The notes under the pieces were generated by a model. That model had not been told where the DNA came from. It ran no database searches and saw only the letters and a list, made by a program, of their open reading frames with translations. The position numbers were made by a program, and so were the translations under genes. From positions 1-64,000 of the forward strand of contig JACPXK010000042.1 in NCBI GenBank assembly GCA_016196565.1: a stretch of 64,000 nt of DNA. The letters run 5' to 3'. Origin of the DNA: Candidatus Omnitrophota bacterium (lineage in GTDB: Bacteria; Omnitrophota; Omnitrophia; Omnitrophales; Aquincolibacteriaceae). How positions within the stretch are numbered: position 1 is the first letter of the stretch; every line of letters begins with the position of its first letter. Below, piece by piece: positions 4,861 through 14,700 of the stretch.

Positions 4861-6582
4861 ATGGAAAAAACTCAAAAGAAGCATATTCGTGCAGCGATTT
4901 ATACCCGCGTGAGCACTGAAGACCAGGCGCGGGAAGGCTATTCGCTTTCGATTCAAAAAGATTATCTTGTTGATTTTGCCAAAAGGGAAAAGTTTGAGAT
5001 TCATTTTGCGGACAATAAAAGCAAGATTTATGAAGATGACGGCTATAGCGGTTATTCATTGGACCGGCCTGCGATAAATCAACTTCTCCGAGATGCTCGC
5101 GCCAGGAAATTTGATTTGATTCTCGTTTATAAACTCGACCGCTTCAGCCGCAGGCTTCGTGACATTTTGAATATTTTAGATGAACTAGATACGCTTGGAG
5201 TTCAGTTTAAGTCAGCCACCGAACCCTATGACACGACAACAAGCTCAGGTAAATTGATGCTCCAGCAGTTGGGGAGTTTTGCGGAATTTGAACGTAACCG
5301 GATTATTGAGCGCGTGGTTCCCGGAATGGTGCGCGGCGTCCAGGCTGGGCATTGGCAGGGCGCAAGATATTCGCCCTTTGGATACCGTTACGATAAAACA
5401 GCGAAACGGCTTATTGTCGAAGAATCCGAAGCCAAACTGGTGCATGAAATATTTAAAAGATATACCGCAGGGGAATCTACGCAAGAGATCGGCGGTGATT
5501 TCTACCAACGGAAAATTCTGAGCCGTTCCGGAGGCGAATTCAATAGCTCGCTGGTTCGCAAAATTATCCGGAATAAAATCTATATCGGAAAACTTGTTTG
5601 GAATGAGCATCACTATGATAAGACACAGAAGACTTTAAGAGGCTGCCGTTACATTAAGAATGATCCATCCAAGATAATCGAAGCTAACGGTCTGCACGAA
5701 GCTCTTATTTCTGAAACTGTTTTTTGTCGTGCCCAGTCTATTATGGACCGCAACCGCAAAGGCAAATTTTATAAACGGCATAAACGGGATTATCCGATTT
5801 CGGGGATATTGACCTGCGCGAAGTGCGGTTCTTCCTACCATGGCATCTACAATGTCAGCAATCACATGACCGGCGAAAAGCGGGCATATTACCGCTGCTC
5901 CGGCCGGGCTTCCAAAAACATTCATTGCGGCAATAGCGATCTCCGGGCTGAAATCCCGGAAGCCCATATTTTTGGAATCCTAGAATCGCTTTTCTCGTCT
6001 CCGCAAATTCAAAAACAGCGGTTGAAGAATCTGATTGCCGACCGCTATCAGGAAGAAGTGACGAGCGAAACAAGCCGGGAGCTTGAAGGACTGAAAAAGG
6101 AATTGCAGGAATGCTCGAACAAGCTGGCAAAGCTGACCGATGTCTATTTGGGTGGCACTATTCCAAAGGAAATCTTTGAACAAAAGGCCCAAAATCTGCG
6201 GAATGAGGAAGGGGAGATCCGTATTAAAATTGAGCGTAAGGAGCTCCAGCTTATCGAAAAGGAAGAGTCCAACGATTACTTGAAACGGGCGGAAGAAGTG
6301 GCTAAGTCCGCAGAATCAATCAAAGAGAATCTTCACCCATCTTTACGAAAAGAACTGCTAAAACTCATCTTTAAAAAAGTGGTCATAGAAAACCAAAAAG
6401 TGAGCAAAGTCGTATTGTTTCATCCGTTCGATAAGCTACAACCGAAGGTTCCAGTACATAAGACTTCGAGTAGCGAATCCGAAGAAGGGAGGATAAAAAA
6501 TTGTCAAATTCTAGAGAGAAAACAGCCGAAAAAGACCCTAAAAAGTTGGTCGTATGTATTAAGACCTTCGGATGCCAAATGA
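4861..6582 (+). CDS. Large serine recombinase/integrase
   Basis: A site-specific recombinase of 573 aa from the ATG at 4861, chosen because AAAGAGG (4848-4854) lies 6 bp ahead; the longer frame from GTG 4828 would overlap a TATAAT box. The N-terminal resolvase domain (about 8-155) has the catalytic serine S18 in YTRVSTEDQ and the conserved LDRFSRRLRD and GSFAEFERNRIIER blocks. The recombinase domain follows (from PFGYRYD through RKIIRNKIYIGKLVW). Next come a zinc ribbon (CAKCGSSYHG with a later CSG and CGN) and a coiled coil (about 395-490) typical of large serine integrases. The C-terminal 27 codons overlap miaB in another frame, and miaB's ribosome site lies within this gene. Confidence 0.92.
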   Translation: MEKTQKKHIRAAIYTRVSTEDQAREGYSLSIQKDYLVDFAKREKFEIHFADNKSKIYEDDGYSGYSLDRPAINQLLRDARARKFDLILVYKLDRFSRRLRDILNILDELDTLGVQFKSATEPYDTTTSSGKLMLQQLGSFAEFERNRIIERVVPGMVRGVQAGHWQGARYSPFGYRYDKTAKRLIVEESEAKLVHEIFKRYTAGESTQEIGGDFYQRKILSRSGGEFNSSLVRKIIRNKIYIGKLVWNEHHYDKTQKTLRGCRYIKNDPSKIIEANGLHEALISETVFCRAQSIMDRNRKGKFYKRHKRDYPISGILTCAKCGSSYHGIYNVSNHMTGEKRAYYRCSGRASKNIHCGNSDLRAEIPEAHIFGILESLFSSPQIQKQRLKNLIADRYQEEVTSETSRELEGLKKELQECSNKLAKLTDVYLGGTIPKEIFEQKAQNLRNEEGEIRIKIERKELQLIEKEESNDYLKRAEEVAKSAESIKENLHPSLRKELLKLIFKKVVIENQKVSKVVLFHPFDKLQPKVPVHKTSSSESEEGRIKNCQILERKQPKKTLKSWSYVLRPSDAK

Positions 6583-7958
6583 ATATGTATGACACCGAGG
6601 TGGCCGGAGGTCTGTTAAAAGGCCGGGGGATGCAGATTCTGCCGTCGGAATGGGAATCGACGGAGCCTGTTATGGGGGATAAGAACAGCCCGTTCCCTGA
6701 AGCTGATGTTGTATTAATGAATACGTGTTCGGTGCGTGAGCATGCCGAAGAAAAGGTTTTTGGCCGGCTCGGAATTTTGGGAAAGATAAAAAAGAAAAAA
6801 CCGGATTTAATTGTGGGCCTGATGGGCTGTATGGTGGAAGAGCACCGGGAAAAATTATTCAAACGTTTTCCTCAGCTCGATCTTATGGTGGGCACTCGCA
6901 ATATCAAAGAGCTTCCTGATTTGGTGGAGGAAGTCCGCCGCACACGCCAGCAAGCGGCGCGAATCAAGCAGGACGGCATTTCGATTGAATATACGGATCA
7001 AATCCAGCGGCACGGGAAATATCATGCCTGGCTTCCTATTATGACGGGCTGCAACAAAGTCTGCACGTTCTGCATTGTGCCAATTACGCGCGGCGCGGAA
7101 GTGTCAATGCCGGCGCGTGAGGTTTATCGCGAGGTGAGCCGTTTGGTCGGTGAAGGTGTTACGCGCATTACTCTTCTGGGGCAGAATGTGAATTCGTATA
7201 ATGGAGCGGGTCATTTCGAGGCCGAAGGCCGAGAAATCTCCGGGATTTCTCCGGGCTTTGCCCGTCGAAACGACATAAATTTCCCCGAGCTTCTCGATAT
7301 GCTTTGCCAAATCGAAGGCCTCGAAAATATTTCATTCACCACGTCACATCCTTCTGATGCCACCGAAGGGCTTTACCGAGTGATCGCGAAAAATCCAAAA
7401 ATTTCACGGCGGTTTCATCTTCCTCTGCAATCCGGTTCGGACCGAATGCTCAAAAGAATGAAACGCCTTCATAGTTACGCGGAATACAAAACCAAGATCG
7501 ATCTTATGCGCCAAATCATTCCGGACATCGCCATTTCCACCGATATTATTGCCGGGTTTTCGGGGGAGACGGACGAAGATCACGCCGCTACGGCGCGCGC
7601 TCTTGAGGAAATTCGTTATGACAGCGCCTACATCTATAAGTATTCGGTGCGGGGACAAACTCCGGCCTCAAAGCTTGCCGATGATGTGCCGATAACTATC
7701 AAGGAAAAACGCAACGCCGAGCTTTTGGAAATTCAAAAGCGCATTACCCGGCAAATAAACGAACAGCTCATCGGACAAACGTTCGAGGTGTTTGTTGCAG
7801 AAACCAGCGTTAAGGATAGTTCCCGGCTTGTGGGCCATACGAGCGCGGAGAAAAAAATTATTTTTCCGGGTGAAAAGACCTTACTCGGGACAAAACAAAA
7901 AGTAAAAGTCGAAAGCCTTCGGCGTGAAACATTGATCGGAGCCCTCGCCGGGTGTTGA
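6501..7958 (+). CDS. miaB: tRNA-2-methylthio-N6-dimethylallyladenosine synthase
   Basis: A radical-SAM methylthiotransferase of 485 aa that adds the ms2 group to i6A37 of tRNAs reading UNN codons. The N-terminal UPF0004 domain has the auxiliary-cluster cysteines (TFGCQMN, NTCSVREHAEEK, GLMGCMVEE). The radical-SAM motif is CNKVCTFC, and a TRAM domain closes the protein (GQTFEVFV to GALAG). The TTG start is supported by GGGAGG at 6487-6492, 8 bp ahead. That ribosome site and the first 27 codons lie inside the 3' end of the recombinase gene, so the mobile element abuts or has trimmed the native 5' region. The gene overlaps nnrE by 7 nt. Confidence 0.95.
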   Translation: MSNSREKTAEKDPKKLVVCIKTFGCQMNMYDTEVAGGLLKGRGMQILPSEWESTEPVMGDKNSPFPEADVVLMNTCSVREHAEEKVFGRLGILGKIKKKKPDLIVGLMGCMVEEHREKLFKRFPQLDLMVGTRNIKELPDLVEEVRRTRQQAARIKQDGISIEYTDQIQRHGKYHAWLPIMTGCNKVCTFCIVPITRGAEVSMPAREVYREVSRLVGEGVTRITLLGQNVNSYNGAGHFEAEGREISGISPGFARRNDINFPELLDMLCQIEGLENISFTTSHPSDATEGLYRVIAKNPKISRRFHLPLQSGSDRMLKRMKRLHSYAEYKTKIDLMRQIIPDIAISTDIIAGFSGETDEDHAATARALEEIRYDSAYIYKYSVRGQTPASKLADDVPITIKEKRNAELLEIQKRITRQINEQLIGQTFEVFVAETSVKDSSRLVGHTSAEKKIIFPGEKTLLGTKQKVKVESLRRETLIGALAGC

Positions 7959-8617
7959 ATCCCGCTGTCACTGCCAGCCAAATGAAAGAAATCGACCGCC
8001 GCGCGATCGAAGAGTTCGCCATTCCCAGCCTTCTATTAATGGAAAACGCGGGGCGCGGCATCGCCGAACTTATCTTCCATCGTTTCAAGGGGCGGCAAAT
8101 TACCATCTTCGCCGGCAAGGGCAATAACGGCGGCGACGGGCTTGTGGCCGCGCGGCATTTACATAACCGGGGATTCAGCGTGTATGTTTTGCTGTTTGCG
8201 AAGCCGGAAAATTTGAAAGACGATCCGGCCCTCAATTTTAAAATCCTTTCGAAAATGAAAATTCCTTATCTGGTGGTGGAAGATAGCGCGACGGCGCAGG
8301 ATTTTTTGCCGGCGGTGGAGCGCACAGACATTATTCTTGATGCTTTATTCGGCGTGGGCTTGGAACGGCCGGTCACCGGCGTTTACGCCGAAGCCATTCA
8401 GGCGATCAATCAGGCCGGAAGAAATGTGATTGCTGCGGATATCCCGTCCGGGCTTCATTCCGATACGGGCGAAGTACTCGGCATTGCTGTGAAAGCTGCG
8501 ATGACCGCAACCTTAGGAATTCCTAAGCAAGGACTTTTCTCGGGACAAGGTCCGTCGTTTGCCGGTAAGGTTGCCGTGATCGACATCGGTCTTCCTAAAA
8601 ACCTTCTTGTTCCTTAA
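7952..8617 (+). CDS. nnrE: NAD(P)H-hydrate epimerase
   Basis: Repairs NAD(P)H damaged by hydration by epimerising R-NAD(P)HX. This 221-aa protein has the YjeF_N features: MKEIDRRAIEEFAIP at the start, LLLMENAGRGIAE, the nucleotide loop GKGNNGGDGLVAARHL, the catalytic aspartate region DIILDALFGVGLERPV, and ADIPSGLHSDTGE. The dehydratase (NnrD) domain often fused to it is absent, so it is the epimerase alone. GTG at 7952 overlaps the miaB stop; TTG at 7955 is the other option. The genes look translationally coupled. Confidence 0.92.
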   Translation: MLNPAVTASQMKEIDRRAIEEFAIPSLLLMENAGRGIAELIFHRFKGRQITIFAGKGNNGGDGLVAARHLHNRGFSVYVLLFAKPENLKDDPALNFKILSKMKIPYLVVEDSATAQDFLPAVERTDIILDALFGVGLERPVTGVYAEAIQAINQAGRNVIAADIPSGLHSDTGEVLGIAVKAAMTATLGIPKQGLFSGQGPSFAGKVAVIDIGLPKNLLVP

Positions 8618-8752
8618 AAATTCCCTCGCCTTGCTTTGTCAAAAATCGTCCTTAAAATCGGGTTTTTAAAACTAGTAAAATATATCTTGAACTAGCATTC
8701 CCTAGCTGCTTTTTGGCAAAATTCCCCAAAATTAAAATCATTAGGTATTCTT

Positions 8753-11700
8753 TTGCAACTTATGAAATCCCTTCGATTTATGGCCTTCCTAACGGCTGTA
8801 TGTTTTATCACAACACAAATTTCTTGGGGGATGCCCTCTGTAGCAGAACCCGTGAAGGCAAGTCCATCCCGTTTGCTATTTTCCCCAATCGACATTCCCG
8901 CCGAGTTCGGGACTCTCGAAATATTCCATCAAGGCAAAACGGACAAACCGTTTGTCATTTATCTCCAGGACGCCCACGGCGTCACGGACGCGCAAAAAAA
9001 CATTCAGCGTTTAATCGAGTATTTAAGCCAAAAATACCAAGTCCCGCTGGTGGCCCTTGAAGGGGTCAAAGGCAAACTCGATGCCACCCTTTTGAGGGCA
9101 TTTCCCGATCCCGTCGTGGCCAAAAAAGTTTTAGGCAATTATTTGCAGCAAGGGGAGCTGACGGGGCCGGAAATGGCCGCCATTTTTGATGCCGCGAAGA
9201 CCCTTTATCACGGCATTGAGGATTGGCCGATTTACGAGCAAAATTACCGGGCGTATGCGGACGCTGCGCGGCAGAAAAATAAACTGGAACAAGCCCTGGG
9301 TGATTTGCGCCGTGAACTGGAGGAAAGGCGCAAGGAAATTTACTCGCCGGGGCTTAATGAGTTTCACGAAAAAATCATGGATTTTCGTGAAGGTAAAATC
9401 GATTTTCTGGAGTTATGGCAATTCCTTAAATTTACGCCCAATGATGAAAATTTCGCGCGTTATCCTCAGCTTTTTAAATTTGCCGGTGCCATTGCAAAGC
9501 AAGAAAATCTTCCGAAAGAAAAAATGACATTTCAAGGGGAGGCCGTTTTTGACGAACTGGAAAAATACACTGAAGAGCAAGAGGCGAAACTTGTCACAAA
9601 TGATAAAGAGCGCGCACTCTCCAGAGATTATCAGCATTGGCTTCTTCTAAAGAATATTGCGAAACTCGAATTGACCCGGAACGAATGGGAACAAATAAAA
9701 CATAATAGCAGTTTCTTCACCCAAAGGCCGGAGTTTGCCTTTTTATTAAAACCTTTTATCGAGTTTTATCAAACTGCGGAGAAGCGCGATCAGGCCCTTC
9801 ATCAGAAATTGGAGCTCTTGATGAAAAAACAAAAAGCCCGCGCGGCCATTGTGCTGGCCGGAGGATTTCATAAAAAGGGATTTGAAGCCATGCTTCGCGA
9901 AAAGGGTTACTCCTATGCGGTGGTAAGTCCCCGCATGGATTCTTTCGCGGGCCAGGAAAAATATCACAAGATCATGCAAGGGAATGTTTCGTATCGATCT
10001 TATCTTTCCACCACTTTTTATGATGGTTTCATGCGGCATGCGGCGCTTCGAATGATGGATGGGCTTTCCGAGGCGCAGTTCCGGAAAAACTTGAAACTTT
10101 GGCGCGATGAACTTATGCGAAACCTGGCTCGTGAGGGACGATTGGCCAAGGCAGGCGAGTACACGCGTTATATCGATATTCTTTATAAAGTCCACCGCGA
10201 ACGGTTTGGAAATAAAAATCCGCTGGCCCATGAACAGATCTTGAAACGAATGGAAAAAGAAATTGACCATTTTGCCGGCCAAATGGCCGAGCGTTTTTGG
10301 AAAAAATCCCAGGCCCCGACCCCTTCGGCCCTCGTGGCAATCCATCCGTTGGATTCTTCCCTTAGTCGAAGCGAAACCAGGACCTTGATCGCTGCGATGA
10401 CAGCCCGCTCTGAAGTGCGCGGTAAAACGCGTGATGAGATTTTGGGAAATCCCGATACGAAAGAGGCTTATGAGAGAGGTTTTGGTTACGCTCAGGCGGA
10501 CCTTGGGGATTCTGACGAGCCGGTCGAAAAAATGCCGGATTTTTTAATTCTTTCACTCATGGTTTTGAATTTGAATTTTATTGTTCGCGGAATGAAAGCG
10601 GGAATCTTGCGAGGCATCACAGGACCGGAAACTTCCGGATATTGGACAGCGTATGCCGGAATGGTTAAAGAACAAGCGGATCGGGCCGCCGAATTTTTTG
10701 ACGAAATATCACAAAAAATAGACCCATCCGGAGAAAGGTTTGCATCTGCCGCAAAATTTCTTGAAGCCATCAGCCAAAATCTTAGCGCCGGAATCAAAGG
10801 AGTGATTGTTCCCAAGGTGCATATCCGAAATTTTATCCAAGACCTGCAAAAAGTCATTGAAGATATTGGTTCTGTTTTGGAAGGACGCCGAGGATCGGTT
10901 TTCTCAAGGGTCCTTGAGCTGAGCGGAATTGCGGAACGATTACAAAAAGAGCCGGCCACCATCAATATCGTCAACAACAGTTTGCGGAATCTTGATGCGT
11001 CAAAATTATCGGCTGTAGAAATTTCAAAAGTGATTCTAGGAGTGTTACCCGCAGGCCATGCATTAAAAGCTATTTTGCAAAACGCCATCGACAAAGGCAA
11101 CCGCGATTTTTTTAGCCTCCAAATGGATCAAGGCGAAATTGCGCCAAGAGCGCAATCGCTCGTTCAGCAGGCCTGGCATTTTAATTCTCAAGGTGAGCAA
11201 AATGACCGCGAAATACTGAAAATGATTCGAGCAGAACTCATGGGCTATCAAGCCGGTCTGATGCCGCAAGGCACAGAGGTGGGATCTTTTCTGCCTGCTC
11301 CCGCAGAGTCGGTTCCGGCTTATCCGGAAGTCCGCGAAATCCATTTTGTGCATCGCTTGCTTTCCGGAGAATTTGTCTCGGTTCAAGTCAACTCGGCGGC
11401 TGAAACTCAACCACTGACGAGCGCCGATGCTTCCGGACTACTTTTAGATCATTTTAGAACCGTTTCTTCTTTTTCAGACTTGGCGGGGAGCAAAAAAAAT
11501 ATTCTCGAAAAAAAATATGGGTTGACCGTGCGTAAAGACAGAAAACAAAAAGGACCGCTCAAACAAATAACTTTAGACATTACCTCAGAGACGGGTGAGG
11601 TTTTCATCACGGCGATGGTGACGATTTTTAGGAAACTTTCCCAAGAACTTCGCTACATGCCTTCATGCTCGGGAGGTATTTGTGCTGTCCCAGTAGAATT

Positions 11701-14700
11701 GTCCCAAATAGTTTTGCGGCAGTTGAAGCCCTTAGAGACGCTCACGCCTGAAATGGCGGCAGAATTTGAAGAACGCCGGGCTCTTCAGGATGAAGTTCGG
11801 AAGAAAGTCTTTGCGCTTAACCAAATCGGAGTCGCTTACAGCTTAAATCAAAGGAGCGCTTATTCGTATCATGATCAAATCGTTAAAACGGCAACGGCGG
11901 AAAAAGTGAATTTGGCCATTGCAGATCTTAAACGAGCCGGGATTGATATTCTCGACCGGGTGCCAAAGCGCCTGCAAGGAATCTTGCAAGGTCCCGTGAT
12001 TCATTCGTACGGTGATTTGCTCGAGCTTAGCGGACGCTTGAAAGATGTGATGAATCAACTGCTGTATAACTACCAGTACATTCATTTCACAAAAGAACTG
12101 TCGGAGGCTTTTTTTCAAACCGTAGAGGGTATTTTTGCAAAATGGATTGAGTCTGTGCGACCGATGGATTCTTTTGTTGAGGTCATGCCGGACGGCGCTG
12201 AGTCAACCGCTTGGGCCCACGAAGCGCTCTCAAAGGCGCTTTTGGCTTTAATCGGCCAAGTTTTGGAATATCAAAGGATTATTTTGGCCCAGCATGAGAA
12301 AAAAAACGAAGAAGGTCGTGAAGTCGAAGAGCGGTTATGGAGCTTGATTGAAAATTCTATTCTTCATCTCAAAGTGCAGGAAGGTCTCGTGGCGGACAGT
12401 ACGGCATACGGTTTGGTCCAAGTTTTAGAGAATTTAAGCCAAGAAGGAAAACGGATTCTTCCACAGGCAAATTTACCGGACAGGGGAAAGCGCTTAAAAG
12501 AAATCAAACGGGATATCCATTACGACGGCCTTATGAAGCGCGCGCGCAAACGGCCTTTGCTTCTCCGTTCCGAAACACGGGCGGTGAGTTTGGACCGGAG
12601 GATTGCGGAAATTTCAGCGGAAATAAAAAGAGCGCATGCGGCGGCCGCCGATCCGGGAGATTCGAAGGCGCAAGACATGATGAAGAAACTTACTGAAATA
12701 CCTTCTGATGTGGCCGGTTTTCGGGAATGGATGCTCAAGCGAGACCAGTCGACGCCGGCTCAGAAACTCCTATTCAAAATTATTTTTCAGCGTGGAATTT
12801 TCGATTTCCCCGCGGATGAGTTTTTACCCGTTGTTTTGGCCGGTGACGATGTTTTGGGATGGTCCTTCCACAATCCACCCTTTGCTCACTACCTTCATAA
12901 TCCCTCCGAACTTAAAAAAGATGCGCGAATAGCCGCATATTCAGATTTTCATGATTCCACAAACCAGAAATTACGATTGTTATTTCTGAGGCCTGCCGAG
13001 AAAGTGATGAGCCTGTTCGCGACCATTCATGAGTTGGCGCATGGCCTTGTACAGTCGGAAGATTCTCGCCAGATGTCTGCTCGAGAACCGCTGGTCAACG
13101 CGATTGTGGAAGGGTTTCAACCCTATGTGGAAATTGAATTGCTAGTCAAATTGCTTTCCTCTGCTCATGGGCCTGAACTGATCGAGATATTAAAGGATGA
13201 ATTATTGGACGTTGCCGATAAAACAATTTTAAAAGGAATATCCGAGCTTGTTTCGTTAAGCCCTGACGACCCGGAAGGACATCAAGAAGAAATCGAAATC
13301 ATTCATCGCTTTTTGAATCTGATATTTCCTGAAGACATTCCATTTATCGACCGCGTCCTGGCGTCTGTGGATGGAGAAATGAAATTTTGGCTCATCTTGA
13401 TTATCGCCGTGCGGTGGTTAAGCATCATTGATTATCCTGAAGACAAAATTTTTGTCAGGAGCATGAAAAGGCAACTGGGTGAAGACTTAGTCAGAGGAAT
13501 TCATAGGGCTGGAGATTTAAGGGATTTGCACTCATTGCTTGGTCAAAACCGGTTTCAGAATCTTACGGTCCTTTTTCAATGGGAAAACCTTTTACAAGAC
13601 GCCATGGAATTTCATCTTCCCAAAGAAGAAATTCCGCAAGTTGAAAAGCTGGTAAAAAATATTCGCAATGCGATCGCTCAAAAGTTTATTTTCGGGATGC
13701 CCTCACCCGAATTCGAACGTTATATGCGATTGTTCGTCAACTTTTTAGACATCATCATGTTTGTGATCAGGGATATTCACATGAACCACCGCACCAGCCC
13801 TGAGAGCCCTTTTTTGGATTGGAAAAATTCTATGATTGCGAAGATTCCCGAATTTGCCGAACGCGCGGCCGATTTAGGAGGCGGGTATATGCTCGGGGAA
13901 AAAACTTTTGATGAGGTTTTTGCTGGCGTCAGCGAGTTATTGCGCGCGGAGCGCTCTGAGGTAAGAACCCAAAAAACGGCAGGCCAACGGATCCACGAAT
14001 GGGAGGAATGGAAGCGTTATCATCCTGTAAGCGTGTTAAAAGAATTCACAAGGCGTATGGACCCCGTCACATTTGAAGTGTTAAAGAGCAATACGATATC
14101 CAAGATCGTAGGCTCGGCTGTTTGGGGATGGCGATATCAATCGGGATCCATCGACGTCCAAGATTTTTTACTTTTTCTTCTCCTCGACGATATTGATATG
14201 GTCCGCAAATGCGTGATTGATCATATGATCAGGGAAGTCAATCTTGATGTTTCTGTGTTGGTTGATCATATCCGTGATCCCGGAATTTCAATCCGCCAAT
14301 TTCATGTTCCTGTGATGGGAATCCGGGATGACGAAACAAGGCCTGATTTTAATCAAAAGGTCGCCTTTAGGAACAAACGCCGCGCGTTAATTTCTTTCTT
14401 TTTCGGTTTTTTTAGAGGTGTTATTGCTACCGCACGCCGTGATGTCGAGGAAGTAAACCAGCTTTTTCATTTGGTCCTCGGAATTAATGCGCGTGACTTT
14501 CAAGATCGCGTAGAAGAAATGGGCAGGAAGCTCATCCAAGCGATTACCGCGGACCCAGATTCTGCTCTGGGTGAAGATCGCATCATGGAACCGTTAGAAG
14601 CTGTGGCTTTAGAGTATTTTCGCCATCTTCATGTCACGGAAATTTTAGGACAAAAAAATCCCTTTGAATGGCTTTACAAATTGATTTATCGCGAGATGTT

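Larger units (their letters stand above)
2275..6582 (+). mobile_element. Probable small integrative element next to miaB
   Basis: The block comprises the double-HTH protein, a 620-bp hairpin-rich gene-free stretch, a Replic_Relax protein, a 58-aa ORF and a large serine recombinase. All are on one strand and none is a normal chromosomal neighbour of miaB. The recombinase is at one end, as usual for serine-integrase elements. The limits given are simply the first and last element-type genes; no att core or direct repeat was identified. The mer-like operon and efflux pump upstream could be cargo of the same element or an older island. Confidence 0.55.

Noticed and set aside
2275..6582. Prophage
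   Set aside because: An integrase is present but no capsid, portal, terminase or tail genes occur; it fits a small integrative element better.
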